Positions 1 through 8,747 of a stretch of DNA of 64,000 nt are shown here, piece after piece. The position numbers and the translations under genes were made by a program. Below the pieces are notes generated by a model. It saw nothing but the letters and a program-made list of their open reading frames with translations, had not been told where the DNA came from and ran no database searches. Origin of the DNA: Streptomyces flavofungini (GTDB lineage: Bacteria > Actinomycetota > Actinomycetes > Streptomycetales > Streptomycetaceae); contig NZ_CP128846.1 of assembly GCF_030388665.1 (NCBI RefSeq), positions 5,158,501 through 5,222,500 on the forward strand. Reading direction: 5' to 3'. Each line of letters starts with the position of its first letter. The first letter of the stretch is position 1.

Positions 1-185
1 ACCTCGGGGACGTGCCCGCCTTCACCGCCGTGGACAAGCTGCGGTCGGACGGGGAGGTGCGGGGGCTCCTCGTGTGCAGCGGGAGCCCCGAGGTCACGGA
101 GCTGGCCGACCGCGCGGACGTGGTGACCGAGGGCCCCGCCGGCGTGGTCGCCCTCCTGTCGGCCCTGGCACACCAACTGCGCTGA
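1..185 (+). CDS. otsB: Trehalose-6-phosphate phosphatase, C-terminal fragment
   Basis: Only the last 60 codons are present, open at the left edge in the frame whose codons begin at base 3, with a TGA stop at 183-185. The fragment begins LGDVPAFTAVDKL and continues with GLLVCSGSPEV and ADVVTEGPAGVV, which I recognise as the tail of actinobacterial HAD-type OtsB proteins. The initial GD would belong to the Mg-binding HAD motif. OtsB removes phosphate from trehalose-6-phosphate in the cytoplasm, the step after OtsA. The neighbouring otsA is on the other strand and converges on this gene, so the two are not one operon here. The catalytic N-terminus is outside the window. Confidence 0.75.
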   Translation, partial: LGDVPAFTAVDKLRSDGEVRGLLVCSGSPEVTELADRADVVTEGPAGVVALLSALAHQLR

Positions 186-292
186 CGACGCGGCCGGACC
201 CCATCGCCCCTGGCGGCCCACCTGCCCGCAGCGGATGGGCGGACACGGGAGCCGCGGGCGGCCAGGAGCCCGTGGCGGGGGGCAGGCGGGGG

Positions 293-1687
293 TCAGGCGG
301 GGGTCAGGGCGTGGAGCTGGTCCAGGAACCACTGGGTCGGGGGGAGGGCGGTCGCGGCTGCGGCCAGGCGCTTGGTGCGCTCCGCCCGCTCCGCGGGGGG
401 CATCAGGAGGGCCTCGTGGAGCGCGGACGCCGTCGCGGACACGTCGTACGGGTTGACCGTGAGCGCGTCCTCGGACAGCTCCTCGTAGGCCCCGGCCTCC
501 CGGGAGAGGACGAGCGCGCACCCCTCGTCGGAGACGACGGGAACCTCCTTGGCGACGAGGTTCATGCCGTCCCGGATGGGGTTGACGAGAGCGACGTCGG
601 CGAGCCGGTACGCGGCCAGGGAACGGGCGAAGTCGTCCTTGACGTGGAGGACGACCGGCGTCCACCCGGCCGTGCCGTACGCGGAGTTGATGGCCTCGGC
701 GACCCGCGACACCTCCGCGGTGTACGCGCGGTAGACGTCGAGGTCCTGCCGCGAGGGGTAGGCGAAGGCGACGTGCACGACCCGCTCCCGCCACTCGGGC
801 CGCTCGGCGAGGAGCTGTTCGTAGGCGCGCAGCCCGCGCACGATGTTCTTGGACAGCTCGGTCCGGTCCACCCGGACGATGACCTTCCGGTCGGGCCCGA
901 TCTGCTCCCGCAGCGCGGCGAGGCGCTCCTCGACGTCCGGGCGCCCCGCCCGCTCCCGCAGGAAGTCCGCGTCGGCCCCGAGCCCGTGCACCCCGATCCG
1001 GGTCCCGGACGTGCCGCCGAGCACCGCCACGCAGCAGGCCGTGAAGGCGTCCGCCCAGCGCCCGGTGAGGAAGCCGAGCCGGTCCGCGCCGAGCATCCCG
1101 CGCAGGAGCTGCTCGGCGATGTCGTCGGGCAGGAGCCGGAAGTAGTCGACGGGCGCCCAGGGCGTGTGCGAGAAGTGCCCGATGCGCAGGTCGGGGCGGA
1201 GTTCGCGGAGCATGCCGGGCACGAGGGCCAGGTGGTAGTCCTGGACGAGGACGGCGGCGCCGGGCGCGGCCTCGCGGGCGAGGGCGTCGGCGAAGGCCTG
1301 GTTGTACGTCTCGTACGCGGCCCACTGGGCGCGGAACTCCGGCCCGAAGGCTGGTTCGAGGGGCGTCTGGTACAGCATGTGGTGCACGAACCACAGCACG
1401 GAGTTCGCGACGCCGTTGTACGCCTCGGCGTGCACGGCGGCGTCGATGTCGAGCATCCGCACGCCCGGCTCGCCGACCCCGCGCCGCACGGCCTCCCGGT
1501 CGCCGTCGCCGAGCGCCGAGCACACCCACAGGGCGTCGGCCTCGTCGCCGACGGCGCTGAGCCCGGAGACGAGCCCGCCGCCGCCGCGCTTGGCGTCGAG
1601 CGTGCCGTCGGCACTGAGGGAGTACGTCACCGGGCCGCGGTTGGACGCGACGAGGACCTGGGCTGTGCCCACCTGCTCGGAAGCCAT
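293..1687 (-). CDS. otsA: Trehalose-6-phosphate synthase (GT20)
   Basis: Makes trehalose-6-phosphate from UDP-glucose and glucose-6-phosphate, the first step of OtsAB trehalose synthesis. At 464 residues it is normal for the GT20 family. Visible family signatures are VASNRGPV near the N-terminus, the glycine-rich loop KRGGGGLVSGL at about residues 34-44, the SHTPWAP segment, the Arg/Lys pair in VDRTELSKNI that contacts the nucleotide-sugar phosphates, and VNPIRDGMNLVAKE near the C-terminus. The ATG at 1687 directly precedes the conserved N-terminus. The stop lies in a duplicated 11-bp stretch. It is followed on the same strand, upstream, by gpgS, another compatible-solute enzyme. Confidence 0.95.
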   Translation of the reverse strand: MASEQVGTAQVLVASNRGPVTYSLSADGTLDAKRGGGGLVSGLSAVGDEADALWVCSALGDGDREAVRRGVGEPGVRMLDIDAAVHAEAYNGVANSVLWFVHHMLYQTPLEPAFGPEFRAQWAAYETYNQAFADALAREAAPGAAVLVQDYHLALVPGMLRELRPDLRIGHFSHTPWAPVDYFRLLPDDIAEQLLRGMLGADRLGFLTGRWADAFTACCVAVLGGTSGTRIGVHGLGADADFLRERAGRPDVEERLAALREQIGPDRKVIVRVDRTELSKNIVRGLRAYEQLLAERPEWRERVVHVAFAYPSRQDLDVYRAYTAEVSRVAEAINSAYGTAGWTPVVLHVKDDFARSLAAYRLADVALVNPIRDGMNLVAKEVPVVSDEGCALVLSREAGAYEELSEDALTVNPYDVSATASALHEALLMPPAERAERTKRLAAAATALPPTQWFLDQLHALTPA

Positions 1688-1798
1688 GTGCCGAAACCTA
1701 GCCGCTCGCGCAAACGCTCAAACGTACGGCCGGCGGGTGGGCGGACGGATGGCGGGACCGGACCGTATACACCTCGCCCGCCGCCCCCGCCCGGACCC

Positions 1799-2782
1799 TC
1801 AGGCCACCCGCCGCTCCGCGTACTCCGCGACCTCCGCCATCGGCGGCCGCTCCTCCGTGTCCACCGCGTACGTCCGCGGTTCGAAGCCGTGCTCGCCGCG
1901 GACGAACTGGGTCAGCTCGGGGCGGACGAGATGGGCGCGGGCGAGCCGCAGCTGCGCGGTGCGGTAGATCGCCGCCGCCATCCGGCCGAGCGCCTGCCCG
2001 TCCTGGTGCCGGTGCCTGCGCACCCCGACGTCGACCTGCGCGAGCGCGTCCAGGCCGACGGTGTGCAGCGCGTCGACGAGCAGGCCGAGCTCCACGCCGT
2101 ACCCGACGGGGAAGGGGAGGCGTTCCAGGAGCGACCTGCGGGCCGCGTACTCGCCGCCGAGCGGCTGTACGAACCCCGCGAGCTGCGGCCAGTGCATGTT
2201 CAGCAGGGGCCGCGCCATCAGTTCGGTGACCCGGCCGCCCTGCCCGGCCGTCGCGCCGGACGCCGGGCCCTCGGCCGCGGGGCCGTCGGACACCGTCATC
2301 GGGCGGTCGTACATCGCCTTCACGAACTGCACGTCCGGCTCCGTGAGCAGCGGTCCCACGATGCCGGAGACGAAGTCCGCCGAGAACTCCTTCAGGTCCG
2401 CGTCCACGAACGCCACGACGTCACCGCGGGTGACCAGGAGGGAGCGCCACAGGACCTCGCCCTTGCCGGGGACGGCGGGCAGCCTCGGCAGGATCTCGTC
2501 CCGGTGCACCACCCGGGCCCCGGCGGCCGCGGCCACCTCGGCCGTGCGGTCCGCGGAGCCGGAGTCGATCACCACGAGCTCGTCGACGAGCTTGACCTTC
2601 TCCATCAGCTCACGACGGATCTCGGCGACGATCCCGCCGACCGTCTCCTCCTCGTCGAGGGCGGGCAGCACCACGCTCACCGAGGTGCCGAGAGCGCGCT
2701 TGGCGGCTGTCAGGGCGCCGGGCGCCCGGTCGGCGACGGACCAGGAACGCCTGCTGAGCCAGCGCTCGACCTCTTCCAGCAC
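1799..2782 (-). CDS. gpgS: Glucosyl-3-phosphoglycerate synthase (GT81)
   Basis: Family-2-like (GT-A) glucosyltransferase that transfers glucose from an NDP-glucose to 3-phosphoglycerate, giving the precursor of glucosylglycerate. Motifs seen in order: VVLPALDEEETVGG nucleotide-binding start, VIDSGSADRT, the metal-binding DAD in VAFVDADL, and the acceptor-side stretch QPLGGEYAARR followed by FPVGYGVE. This ordering matches the mycobacterial GpgS family. The length of 327 residues is normal. It lies 111 bp upstream of otsA on the same strand, and both make solutes used in osmotic or nitrogen stress, so joint transcription is plausible but not shown. Confidence 0.88.
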   Translation of the reverse strand: MLEEVERWLSRRSWSVADRAPGALTAAKRALGTSVSVVLPALDEEETVGGIVAEIRRELMEKVKLVDELVVIDSGSADRTAEVAAAAGARVVHRDEILPRLPAVPGKGEVLWRSLLVTRGDVVAFVDADLKEFSADFVSGIVGPLLTEPDVQFVKAMYDRPMTVSDGPAAEGPASGATAGQGGRVTELMARPLLNMHWPQLAGFVQPLGGEYAARRSLLERLPFPVGYGVELGLLVDALHTVGLDALAQVDVGVRRHRHQDGQALGRMAAAIYRTAQLRLARAHLVRPELTQFVRGEHGFEPRTYAVDTEERPPMAEVAEYAERRVA

Positions 2783-2915
2783 GCGCGTCCTCCCGGTTGT
2801 GATCCATCTCGCGCATCGGACGACTATCTCAAGAGTCCAAGGCTTCGGTTACAGTCTTGAACAACGCCGGTGACCATCGCATGTCGGGGGTCCCGGGCGT
2901 CACAATCGAATACCG

Positions 2916-3064
2916 CTCATCCAGAGGGGCAGAGGGATACGGCCCGTTGAAGCCCCGGCAACCCTCCAGCCGGTCTCGATCGTCGCGTACGCGCGCCGCG
3001 AGGCTCCCGGCTCGGGAAGGTGCCAATTCCGTCTCGTGGCGAGATGCGCCGCGAGGAAGATGAG
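2916..3064 (+). promoter_or_regulatory. SAM-I (S-box) riboswitch upstream of thrC
   Basis: The leader has the S-box core in correct order: P1 arm CTCATC (2916-2921) closed by GATGAG (3059-3064), then AGAGGGGCAGAGGGA, the conserved TTGAAGCCCCGGCAACC block (about 2946-2962), a variable P3, and the GGTGCCAATTCC block (about 3019-3030). It is immediately followed by purine-rich ribosome-binding sequence (AAAGGG at about 3068) and the thrC start at 3084. No intrinsic terminator is visible between aptamer and start, so control of translation initiation is more likely than attenuation. That last point is inference. Confidence 0.9.
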
Positions 3065-3083
3065 GAGAAAGGGCCTCGCCTCC

Positions 3084-4400
3084 ATGGCTGTGCAGACTGT
3101 CGCAACCTCCCCCGCCGACTCCGGCACCTCCGCCGACTCCGGCACCGTAGACCTCGGCCCCGCCTCGGGCCTCTCCTGCCGCGAGTGCGGAACCCGCTTC
3201 GACCTGGGCCCCATCTTCGCCTGCGCCGAGTGTTTCGGCCCCCTCGAAGTCGCCTACGACCTTCCTCTCGGCGACCCGGAGGGCCTGCGCAAGCGGATCG
3301 AGTCCGGCCCCGCGAACATCTGGCGGTACGCCCCGCTGCTTCCCGTCCCCGCCGACGTGGCCGACAAGCCGAACCTCAACCCGGGCTGGACCAAGCTCGT
3401 CAAGGCCGACAACCTCGCCGCGGAACTCGGCGTCGAGCAGGGCAAGTTGTTCATCAAGGACGACTCGGGCAACCCCACGCACTCCTTCAAGGACCGCGTC
3501 GTGGCGCAGGCGCTCGAAGCCGCGCGCGCCTTCGGCTTCACCACGCTGTCCTGCTCCTCCACGGGCAACCTGGCCGGTGCCGTCGGCGCCGCCGCCGCCC
3601 GCGCGGGCTTCCGCTCCTGCGTGTTCATCCCGCACGACCTGGAGCAGGGCAAGGTCGTCATGGCCGCGGTGTACGGCGGTGAGCTCGTCGGCATCGAGGG
3701 CAACTACGACGACGTGAACCGCTTCTGCTCCGAGCTGATCGGCGACCCGCTGGGCGAGGGCTGGGGCTTCGTCAACGTCAACCTGCGGCCGTACTACGGC
3801 GAGGGTTCCAAGACCCTCGCGTACGAGATCTGCGAGCAGCTGGGGTGGGTCCTGCCCGACCAGCTCGTGATCCCGATCGCCTCCGGGTCCCAGCTCACGA
3901 AGATCGACAAGGGTCTGAAGGAGCTGATCGCGCTCGGTCTCGTCGAGGACAAGCCGTACAAGATCTTCGGGGCGCAGGCGGAGGGCTGCTCGCCGGTGTC
4001 CACCGCGTTCAAGGCGGGCCACGACGTCGTCCGGCCGCAGAAGCCGGACACCATCGCCAAGTCCCTCGCCATCGGCAACCCGGCCGACGGGCCCTACGTC
4101 CTCGACATCGCGCGGCGTACGGGGGGTGCGGTGGAGGACGTGAACGACGAGCAGGTCGTCCAGGCGATCGAGCTGCTCGCTCGGAGTGAAGGGATCTTCG
4201 CAGAGACCGCCGGAGGCGTGACGGTCGGCGTCACCAAGAAGCTGGTGGATGCCGGGCTCATCGACCCGACCCGCACCACGGTGGTGCTGAACACCGGTGA
4301 CGGCCTGAAGACTCTCGACGCGGTCGCCGAGAGGTCTCAGGCGACCGCCACGATCAAGCCCAGTCTTGATGCGTTCCGCTCCGCAGGGCTTGCCGGCTGA
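3084..4400 (+). CDS. thrC: Threonine synthase
   Basis: PLP enzyme that converts O-phosphohomoserine to threonine. The sequence shows an N-terminal Cys cluster typical of this subclass (CRECG ... CAECFGPL), the PLP lysine in NPTHSFKDR, the phosphate-binding SSTGNLAGAVG loop, and IPIASGSQL followed by LNTGDGLK near the C-terminus. The start ATG at 3084 is chosen because it follows AAAGGG by 10 bases and lies after the riboswitch; the upstream in-frame ATG at 3036 is inside the riboswitch. The gene encodes about 438 residues. Expression is predicted to fall when SAM is abundant. The neighbouring cysO-like gene is 127 bp downstream. Confidence 0.95.
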   Translation: MAVQTVATSPADSGTSADSGTVDLGPASGLSCRECGTRFDLGPIFACAECFGPLEVAYDLPLGDPEGLRKRIESGPANIWRYAPLLPVPADVADKPNLNPGWTKLVKADNLAAELGVEQGKLFIKDDSGNPTHSFKDRVVAQALEAARAFGFTTLSCSSTGNLAGAVGAAAARAGFRSCVFIPHDLEQGKVVMAAVYGGELVGIEGNYDDVNRFCSELIGDPLGEGWGFVNVNLRPYYGEGSKTLAYEICEQLGWVLPDQLVIPIASGSQLTKIDKGLKELIALGLVEDKPYKIFGAQAEGCSPVSTAFKAGHDVVRPQKPDTIAKSLAIGNPADGPYVLDIARRTGGAVEDVNDEQVVQAIELLARSEGIFAETAGGVTVGVTKKLVDAGLIDPTRTTVVLNTGDGLKTLDAVAERSQATATIKPSLDAFRSAGLAG

Positions 4401-4440
4401 TCGCCGCAGGGCCTGGAGCATTGTTTCGTCCGCGGGAGCG

Positions 4441-4500
4441 CTGTGGCTGGTCGCGCAGTTCCCCGCGCCCCTTCGGGGGCGCCCCTGACGGGGCGCTCAT
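4441..4500. repeat. Streptomyces intergenic repeat, GCGCAGTTCCCCGCGCCCCT type
   Basis: The segment CTGGTCGCGCAGTTCCCC followed by GCGCCCC-TTCG-GGGGCGC is a dispersed element I recognise from many Streptomyces intergenic regions. It ends in two overlapping perfect hairpins (4465-4482 and 4479-4496). A second copy lies in the opposite orientation at 57996-58040. It probably acts as a transcription terminator for thrC, or partly so, because cysO follows on the same strand. Confidence 0.8.
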
Positions 4501-4527
4501 CCTCCCCGTACCCCTGAGGTGAAACCC

Positions 4528-4803
4528 ATGAGTGTCAACGTCCGCATCCCCACCATTCTTCGCACCTACACCGGTGGTCAGGCCGAGGTCGCCGCCGAGG
4601 GGGCGACGCTCGGTGAGGTCATCGCCGACCTGGAGAAGAACCACACCGGTATCGCCGCCCGGGTCCTGGACGACCAGGGCAAGCTGCGGCGGTTCGTGAA
4701 CGTGTACGTGAACGACGACGACGTGCGGTTCGAGCAGGGTCTCGAGACCGCGACGCCGGACGGCGCCGGGGTTTCGATCATTCCTGCCGTCGCCGGCGGC
4801 TGA
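4528..4803 (+). CDS. cysO: CysO-like MoaD/ThiS-family sulfur carrier protein
   Basis: Ubiquitin-fold sulfur carrier of 91 residues with the diagnostic C-terminal AVAGG, whose terminal glycine would carry a thiocarboxylate. The whole chain reads like the Mycobacterium tuberculosis CysO family: VRIPTILRTYTGG, then RRFVNVYVNDDDVRF, then IIPAVAGG. CysO delivers sulfur to O-phosphoserine via CysM, and other members supply sulfur to different pathways. No cysM or mec is adjacent, so the partner is not known from the window. Start ATG 4528 follows GAGGTG with good spacing; an in-frame GTG at 4519 is the alternative. A strong terminator follows. Confidence 0.88.
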   Translation: MSVNVRIPTILRTYTGGQAEVAAEGATLGEVIADLEKNHTGIAARVLDDQGKLRRFVNVYVNDDDVRFEQGLETATPDGAGVSIIPAVAGG

Positions 4804-4822
4804 CGCACGCAGAGTCACTGGT

Positions 4823-4857
4823 ATTGCCCCCTCCGCGAGAGAAGCGGAGGGGGCAAT
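4823..4857 (+). terminator. Intrinsic terminator after cysO
   Basis: Perfect 14-bp stem ATTGCCCCCTCCGC with GCGGAGGGGGCAAT and a 7-base loop, 20 bases after the cysO stop. No U-run, which is usual in Streptomyces. Confidence 0.85.
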
Positions 4858-5222
4858 TCTGCATGGTTGAGCGCGGTACAGTTGGGAATGGAGTGCCGCT
4901 CTCGGCGCAAGCAGTGCCGCGCGCATATTCGAAGTCGGCCGCGGAGCCGACAAGAAGCAGCCAAAGTGTCCTGCCCATTTGAGCCCTATGTGGCATTTGT
5001 CGGGCCCGACTTGCCCTGAATTCCGTGGAATTCTCCTGAAATCGCCGATAGCGCGTGCCCAGAATTCTCGTCCGATTGACCTGTTGCAGAGGGCAGTTGG
5101 ACAGATACATTCAGCCGCGGTCGACGCGTTCCGGCGCACACCCCCAACCCATGGGGGGTGAGGTCTGACCCGGGTCCGCGAAGTGCGGGTCTGCGCAAGG
5201 GCCAGTAATAGGGGAGTTAGGC
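4858..5222 (+). other. Gene-free 365-bp leader of the cold-shock gene
   Basis: No coding region with Streptomyces codon bias is visible and the A+T content is higher than in the flanks. It contains duplicated short words (CAGAATTC/GGAATTC) and a TTGACC at 5076-5081 that lacks a convincing -10 at standard spacing. A long untranslated leader is usual for cspA-type genes. A promoter must lie here but I could not fix it. Confidence 0.4.
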
Positions 5223-5426
5223 ATGGCTCAGGGCACCGTCAAGTGGTTCAACGCGGAGAAGGGATACGGCTTCATCGCGGTCGACGGTGGTGCGGATGTT
5301 TTCGTCCACTACAGCGCGATCCAGATGGACGGCTACCGCACCCTGGAAGAAGGTCAGCGAGTCGAGTTCGAGATCTCGCAGGGCCAGAAGGGTCCGCAGG
5401 CGGACATGGTCAAGCTCGCCGTCTGA
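5223..5426 (+). CDS. Cold-shock protein (CspA family)
   Basis: 67-residue single cold-shock domain that binds single-stranded nucleic acids and acts as an RNA chaperone. Both RNA-binding motifs are present: KGYGFI (RNP1) and VFVHYSAI (RNP2), within the start [13 protein letters not shown] follows AGGGGAGTTAGGC, an acceptable ribosome-binding site. It has its own very strong terminator, so it is monocistronic. This corresponds to the F40/ScoF-type cold-shock proteins of Streptomyces, several of which exist per genome; a second csp gene lies at 46241-46624. Confidence 0.95.
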   Translation: MAQGTVKWFNAEKGYGFIAVDGGADVFVHYSAIQMDGYRTLEEGQRVEFEISQGQKGPQADMVKLAV

Positions 5427-5460
5427 GCGGCTTGACGCGATCGGCCACCGACGCGACGCA

Positions 5461-5504
5461 GACGAAGGGTCCGCACCCCGGGAACGGGGTGCGGACCCTT
5501 CGTC
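5461..5504 (+). terminator. Very strong terminator after csp
   Basis: 20-bp perfect stem (5461-5480 with 5485-5504) closed by a GGAA GNRA-type tetraloop, 34 bases after the csp stop. It isolates csp from groEL2. Confidence 0.92.
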
Positions 5505-5541
5505 GTTCCAAGATCGGAGTGTTCCGCCCGGCCCGAGGGGG

Positions 5542-5648
5542 CCCGTCGCCCGGCCACCGCCCCTCATCGACGCTTCTTCGAAGCGACCTTGCCCCCACCC
5601 GTCGCCCGACCACCGCCCCTCATCGACGCTTCTTCGAAGCGACCTTGC
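5542..5648. repeat. Tandem 51-bp direct repeat upstream of groEL2
   Basis: The block beginning CCCGTCGCCCGGCCACC and ending GAAGCGACCTTGC occurs at 5542-5592 and again at 5598-5648 with one substitution (5553 versus 5609), period 56. Each unit holds the inverted repeat CGCTTC-TTC-GAAGCG. The second unit ends inside the groEL2 promoter -35 region. Confidence 0.9.
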
Positions 5649-5706
5649 ACTCTCGGGGGTCGAGTGCTAATCATTGGCGTTAGCACTCTACGAGTGAGAG
5701 TGACAG
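5644..5706 (+). promoter_or_regulatory. groEL2 promoter with two CIRCE (HrcA) elements
   Basis: CTTGCACTC-N9-GAGTGCTAA at 5644-5670 matches CIRCE (TTAGCACTC-N9-GAGTGCTAA) with two mismatches. A second, weaker element starts with a perfect TTAGCACTC at 5680-5688 and has a degenerate partner at about 5698-5706. The two perfect half-sites face each other as GAGTGCTAA-N9-TTAGCACTC. A vegetative promoter is embedded: TTGCAC (5645-5650), 17 bp, TAATCA (5668-5673). HrcA repression of groEL genes via CIRCE is established for Streptomyces. Confidence 0.88.
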
Positions 5707-5726
5707 AACTTGGGTCGGGTCGGTGA

Positions 5727-7460
<1,734 letters not shown>

Positions 7461-7490
7461 GCCTGACGGCTCGGACCCGGTCCGCTCGTT

Positions 7491-7537
7491 CCGAGGGCGG
7501 CACTCCTTCCAGTTCCTGGAGGGGGTGCCGCCCTCGG
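7491..7537 (+). terminator. Terminator after groEL2
   Basis: Stem CCGAGGGCGGCAC paired with GTGCCGCCCTCGG (13 bp, extendable) with a central loop, 30 bases after the groEL2 stop. Confidence 0.85.
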
Positions 7538-7576
7538 GCGTTCGCGGGAGACACCCGGAAAAAATCTCCCGGCCCG

Positions 7577-7605
7577 TGTCAACCGGACGCGCCCCCGCCG
7601 GTCTA
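7577..7605 (+). promoter_or_regulatory. Candidate autoregulated ECF promoter
   Basis: TGTCAACC at 7577-7584 and GGTCTA at 7600-7605, separated by 15 bases, lie just upstream of the ECF sigma gene. The arrangement resembles promoters I recall before other SigE-family ECF genes in Streptomyces, suggesting self-recognition. This is a pattern match only. Confidence 0.4.
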
Positions 7606-7624
7606 GAGAGGTTGTACCGACCAG

Positions 7625-8137
7625 ATGGGGAGCACGTCATTGACCGCTGAGGAGTTCGAGGAGTTCTACGCCCACGCGGTCCGACGGCTCACCGGCCAGC
7701 TGTATGTGATGCTCGGCGACCTCCAGGAGGCGCAGGACGTCGTGCAGGAGGCGTTCGTCAAGGCCTGGAGCAGGCGCGGCCGCCTGGTGAAGGAGGCCGC
7801 GCCCGAGGCGTGGATCCGCACCGTGGCCTGGCGGCTCGCCGTGCGCCGGTGGCACGGGCGGCGGCGCAGCGAGCAGGCCTGGCAGCGGCACGGCGGCGCG
7901 CCGCCCGAGGCCGCGCCCGACCCCGGGTCCGTGGTCCTCGTCGAAGCGCTGAAGGGGCTGTCCCCGCAGCAGCGCAGGACGGTGGCGCTGCACTACATCT
8001 GCGATCTGTCGGTGGAGCAGATCGCCGCGGAGACGGGCCAGTCCACCGGCACGGTCAAGACGCATCTGTCCCGGGGGCGGGCCGCCCTCGCCGACCGCTT
8101 GCAGGACCCTCGTATCCAGGAGGCGCACGGTGACTGA
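7625..8137 (+). CDS. ECF sigma factor (SigE-family sigma-70)
   Basis: 170-residue extracytoplasmic-function sigma factor. Region 2 is seen in AQDVVQEAFVKAWSR and the PEAWIRTVAWRLAVRRW stretch; region 4 is LSPQQRRTVALHYICDLSVEQIAAETGQSTGTVKTHLSRGRAAL, given here only as its positions, about residues 103-150. It directs RNA polymerase to a small regulon. The start is taken at ATG 7625; a TTG at 7640 behind GGGGAG is possible. Its last 8 bases overlap the next gene, a membrane-anchored partner, a layout typical of sigma/anti-sigma pairs. Confidence 0.9.
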   Translation: MGSTSLTAEEFEEFYAHAVRRLTGQLYVMLGDLQEAQDVVQEAFVKAWSRRGRLVKEAAPEAWIRTVAWRLAVRRWHGRRRSEQAWQRHGGAPPEAAPDPGSVVLVEALKGLSPQQRRTVALHYICDLSVEQIAAETGQSTGTVKTHLSRGRAALADRLQDPRIQEAHGD

Positions 8138-8636
8138 AGCCCACCACGACGATCCGCTCGCGGACGCGCTCAGGGAGCTGGCCGCGGCGGCGGAACGCGG
8201 CACCGACCCGGCGCCCGCGCCCCTGGTCACGGCCCGCGGCGAGCGGGTGCGGCGGCGCAGGTTCGCCGTGCTCGCGGCCAGCGCCGTGCTGCTGTGCGGC
8301 GGGATGGGCGGCGCGGTCGCCGCCGGGCTCGCCGGCTCCGCGGAACGGGTGCCCCCGGCCGACACCAGCGACCCGCGGCCCGCGCCCTCCTCCGGCGACC
8401 CGGTGCCCGACCCCACCGAATCCTCGGCGTCCTCGTCGTCCTCGTCGTCGCCAGGGCCGACCGAGACCTCCGAGGGCCCCGACACCAGTACGCCGCCCAC
8501 GGCCGGCAGCTCCGCCGCCGACCCCAGTCACTCGCCGACGTACCCCCGGGGCACCACGCCCCCGACCACCGGCACCCAGGGCGCGACCGAGGCCCCGTAC
8601 CGGGGCGGCCGGACCAGCCCGCCCTCGACGCCGTAA
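8130..8636 (+). CDS. Single-pass membrane protein, probable anti-sigma partner
   Basis: 168 residues, start GTG 8130 overlapping the sigma gene by 8 bases, so translational coupling is likely. A cytoplasmic N-terminal part of about 45 residues is followed by one hydrophobic segment (about residues 48-70, FAVLAASAVLLCGG) and an extracytoplasmic tail rich in Pro, Ser, Thr, Asp and Gly with a run of serines, probably an unstructured wall-spanning region. I see no zinc-binding HxxxCxxC anti-sigma motif, so the anti-sigma role rests on position and topology only. Confidence 0.6.
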   Translation: MTEAHHDDPLADALRELAAAAERGTDPAPAPLVTARGERVRRRRFAVLAASAVLLCGGMGGAVAAGLAGSAERVPPADTSDPRPAPSSGDPVPDPTESSASSSSSSSPGPTETSEGPDTSTPPTAGSSAADPSHSPTYPRGTTPPTTGTQGATEAPYRGGRTSPPSTP

Positions 8637-8747
8637 CCCGGCACGCCCCGCCCTGCCCACGACCGGCACCCCTTCCCGCAGCACCCACCGACCGGCGGCG
8701 CACCGCGCGCCGCCGGGCGATTCCGCGCGCCCGAACGGAGACCACGC

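Noticed and set aside
74..2860. A 928-residue open frame on the + strand across otsA and gpgS
   Set aside because: It is the antisense shadow of two minus-strand genes with clear catalytic motifs; its translation is Gly/Arg/Pro noise.
5076..5111. TTGACC ... TACATT promoter for csp
   Set aside because: The spacing is about 24 bp, too long for a vegetative promoter; no other good -10 fits.
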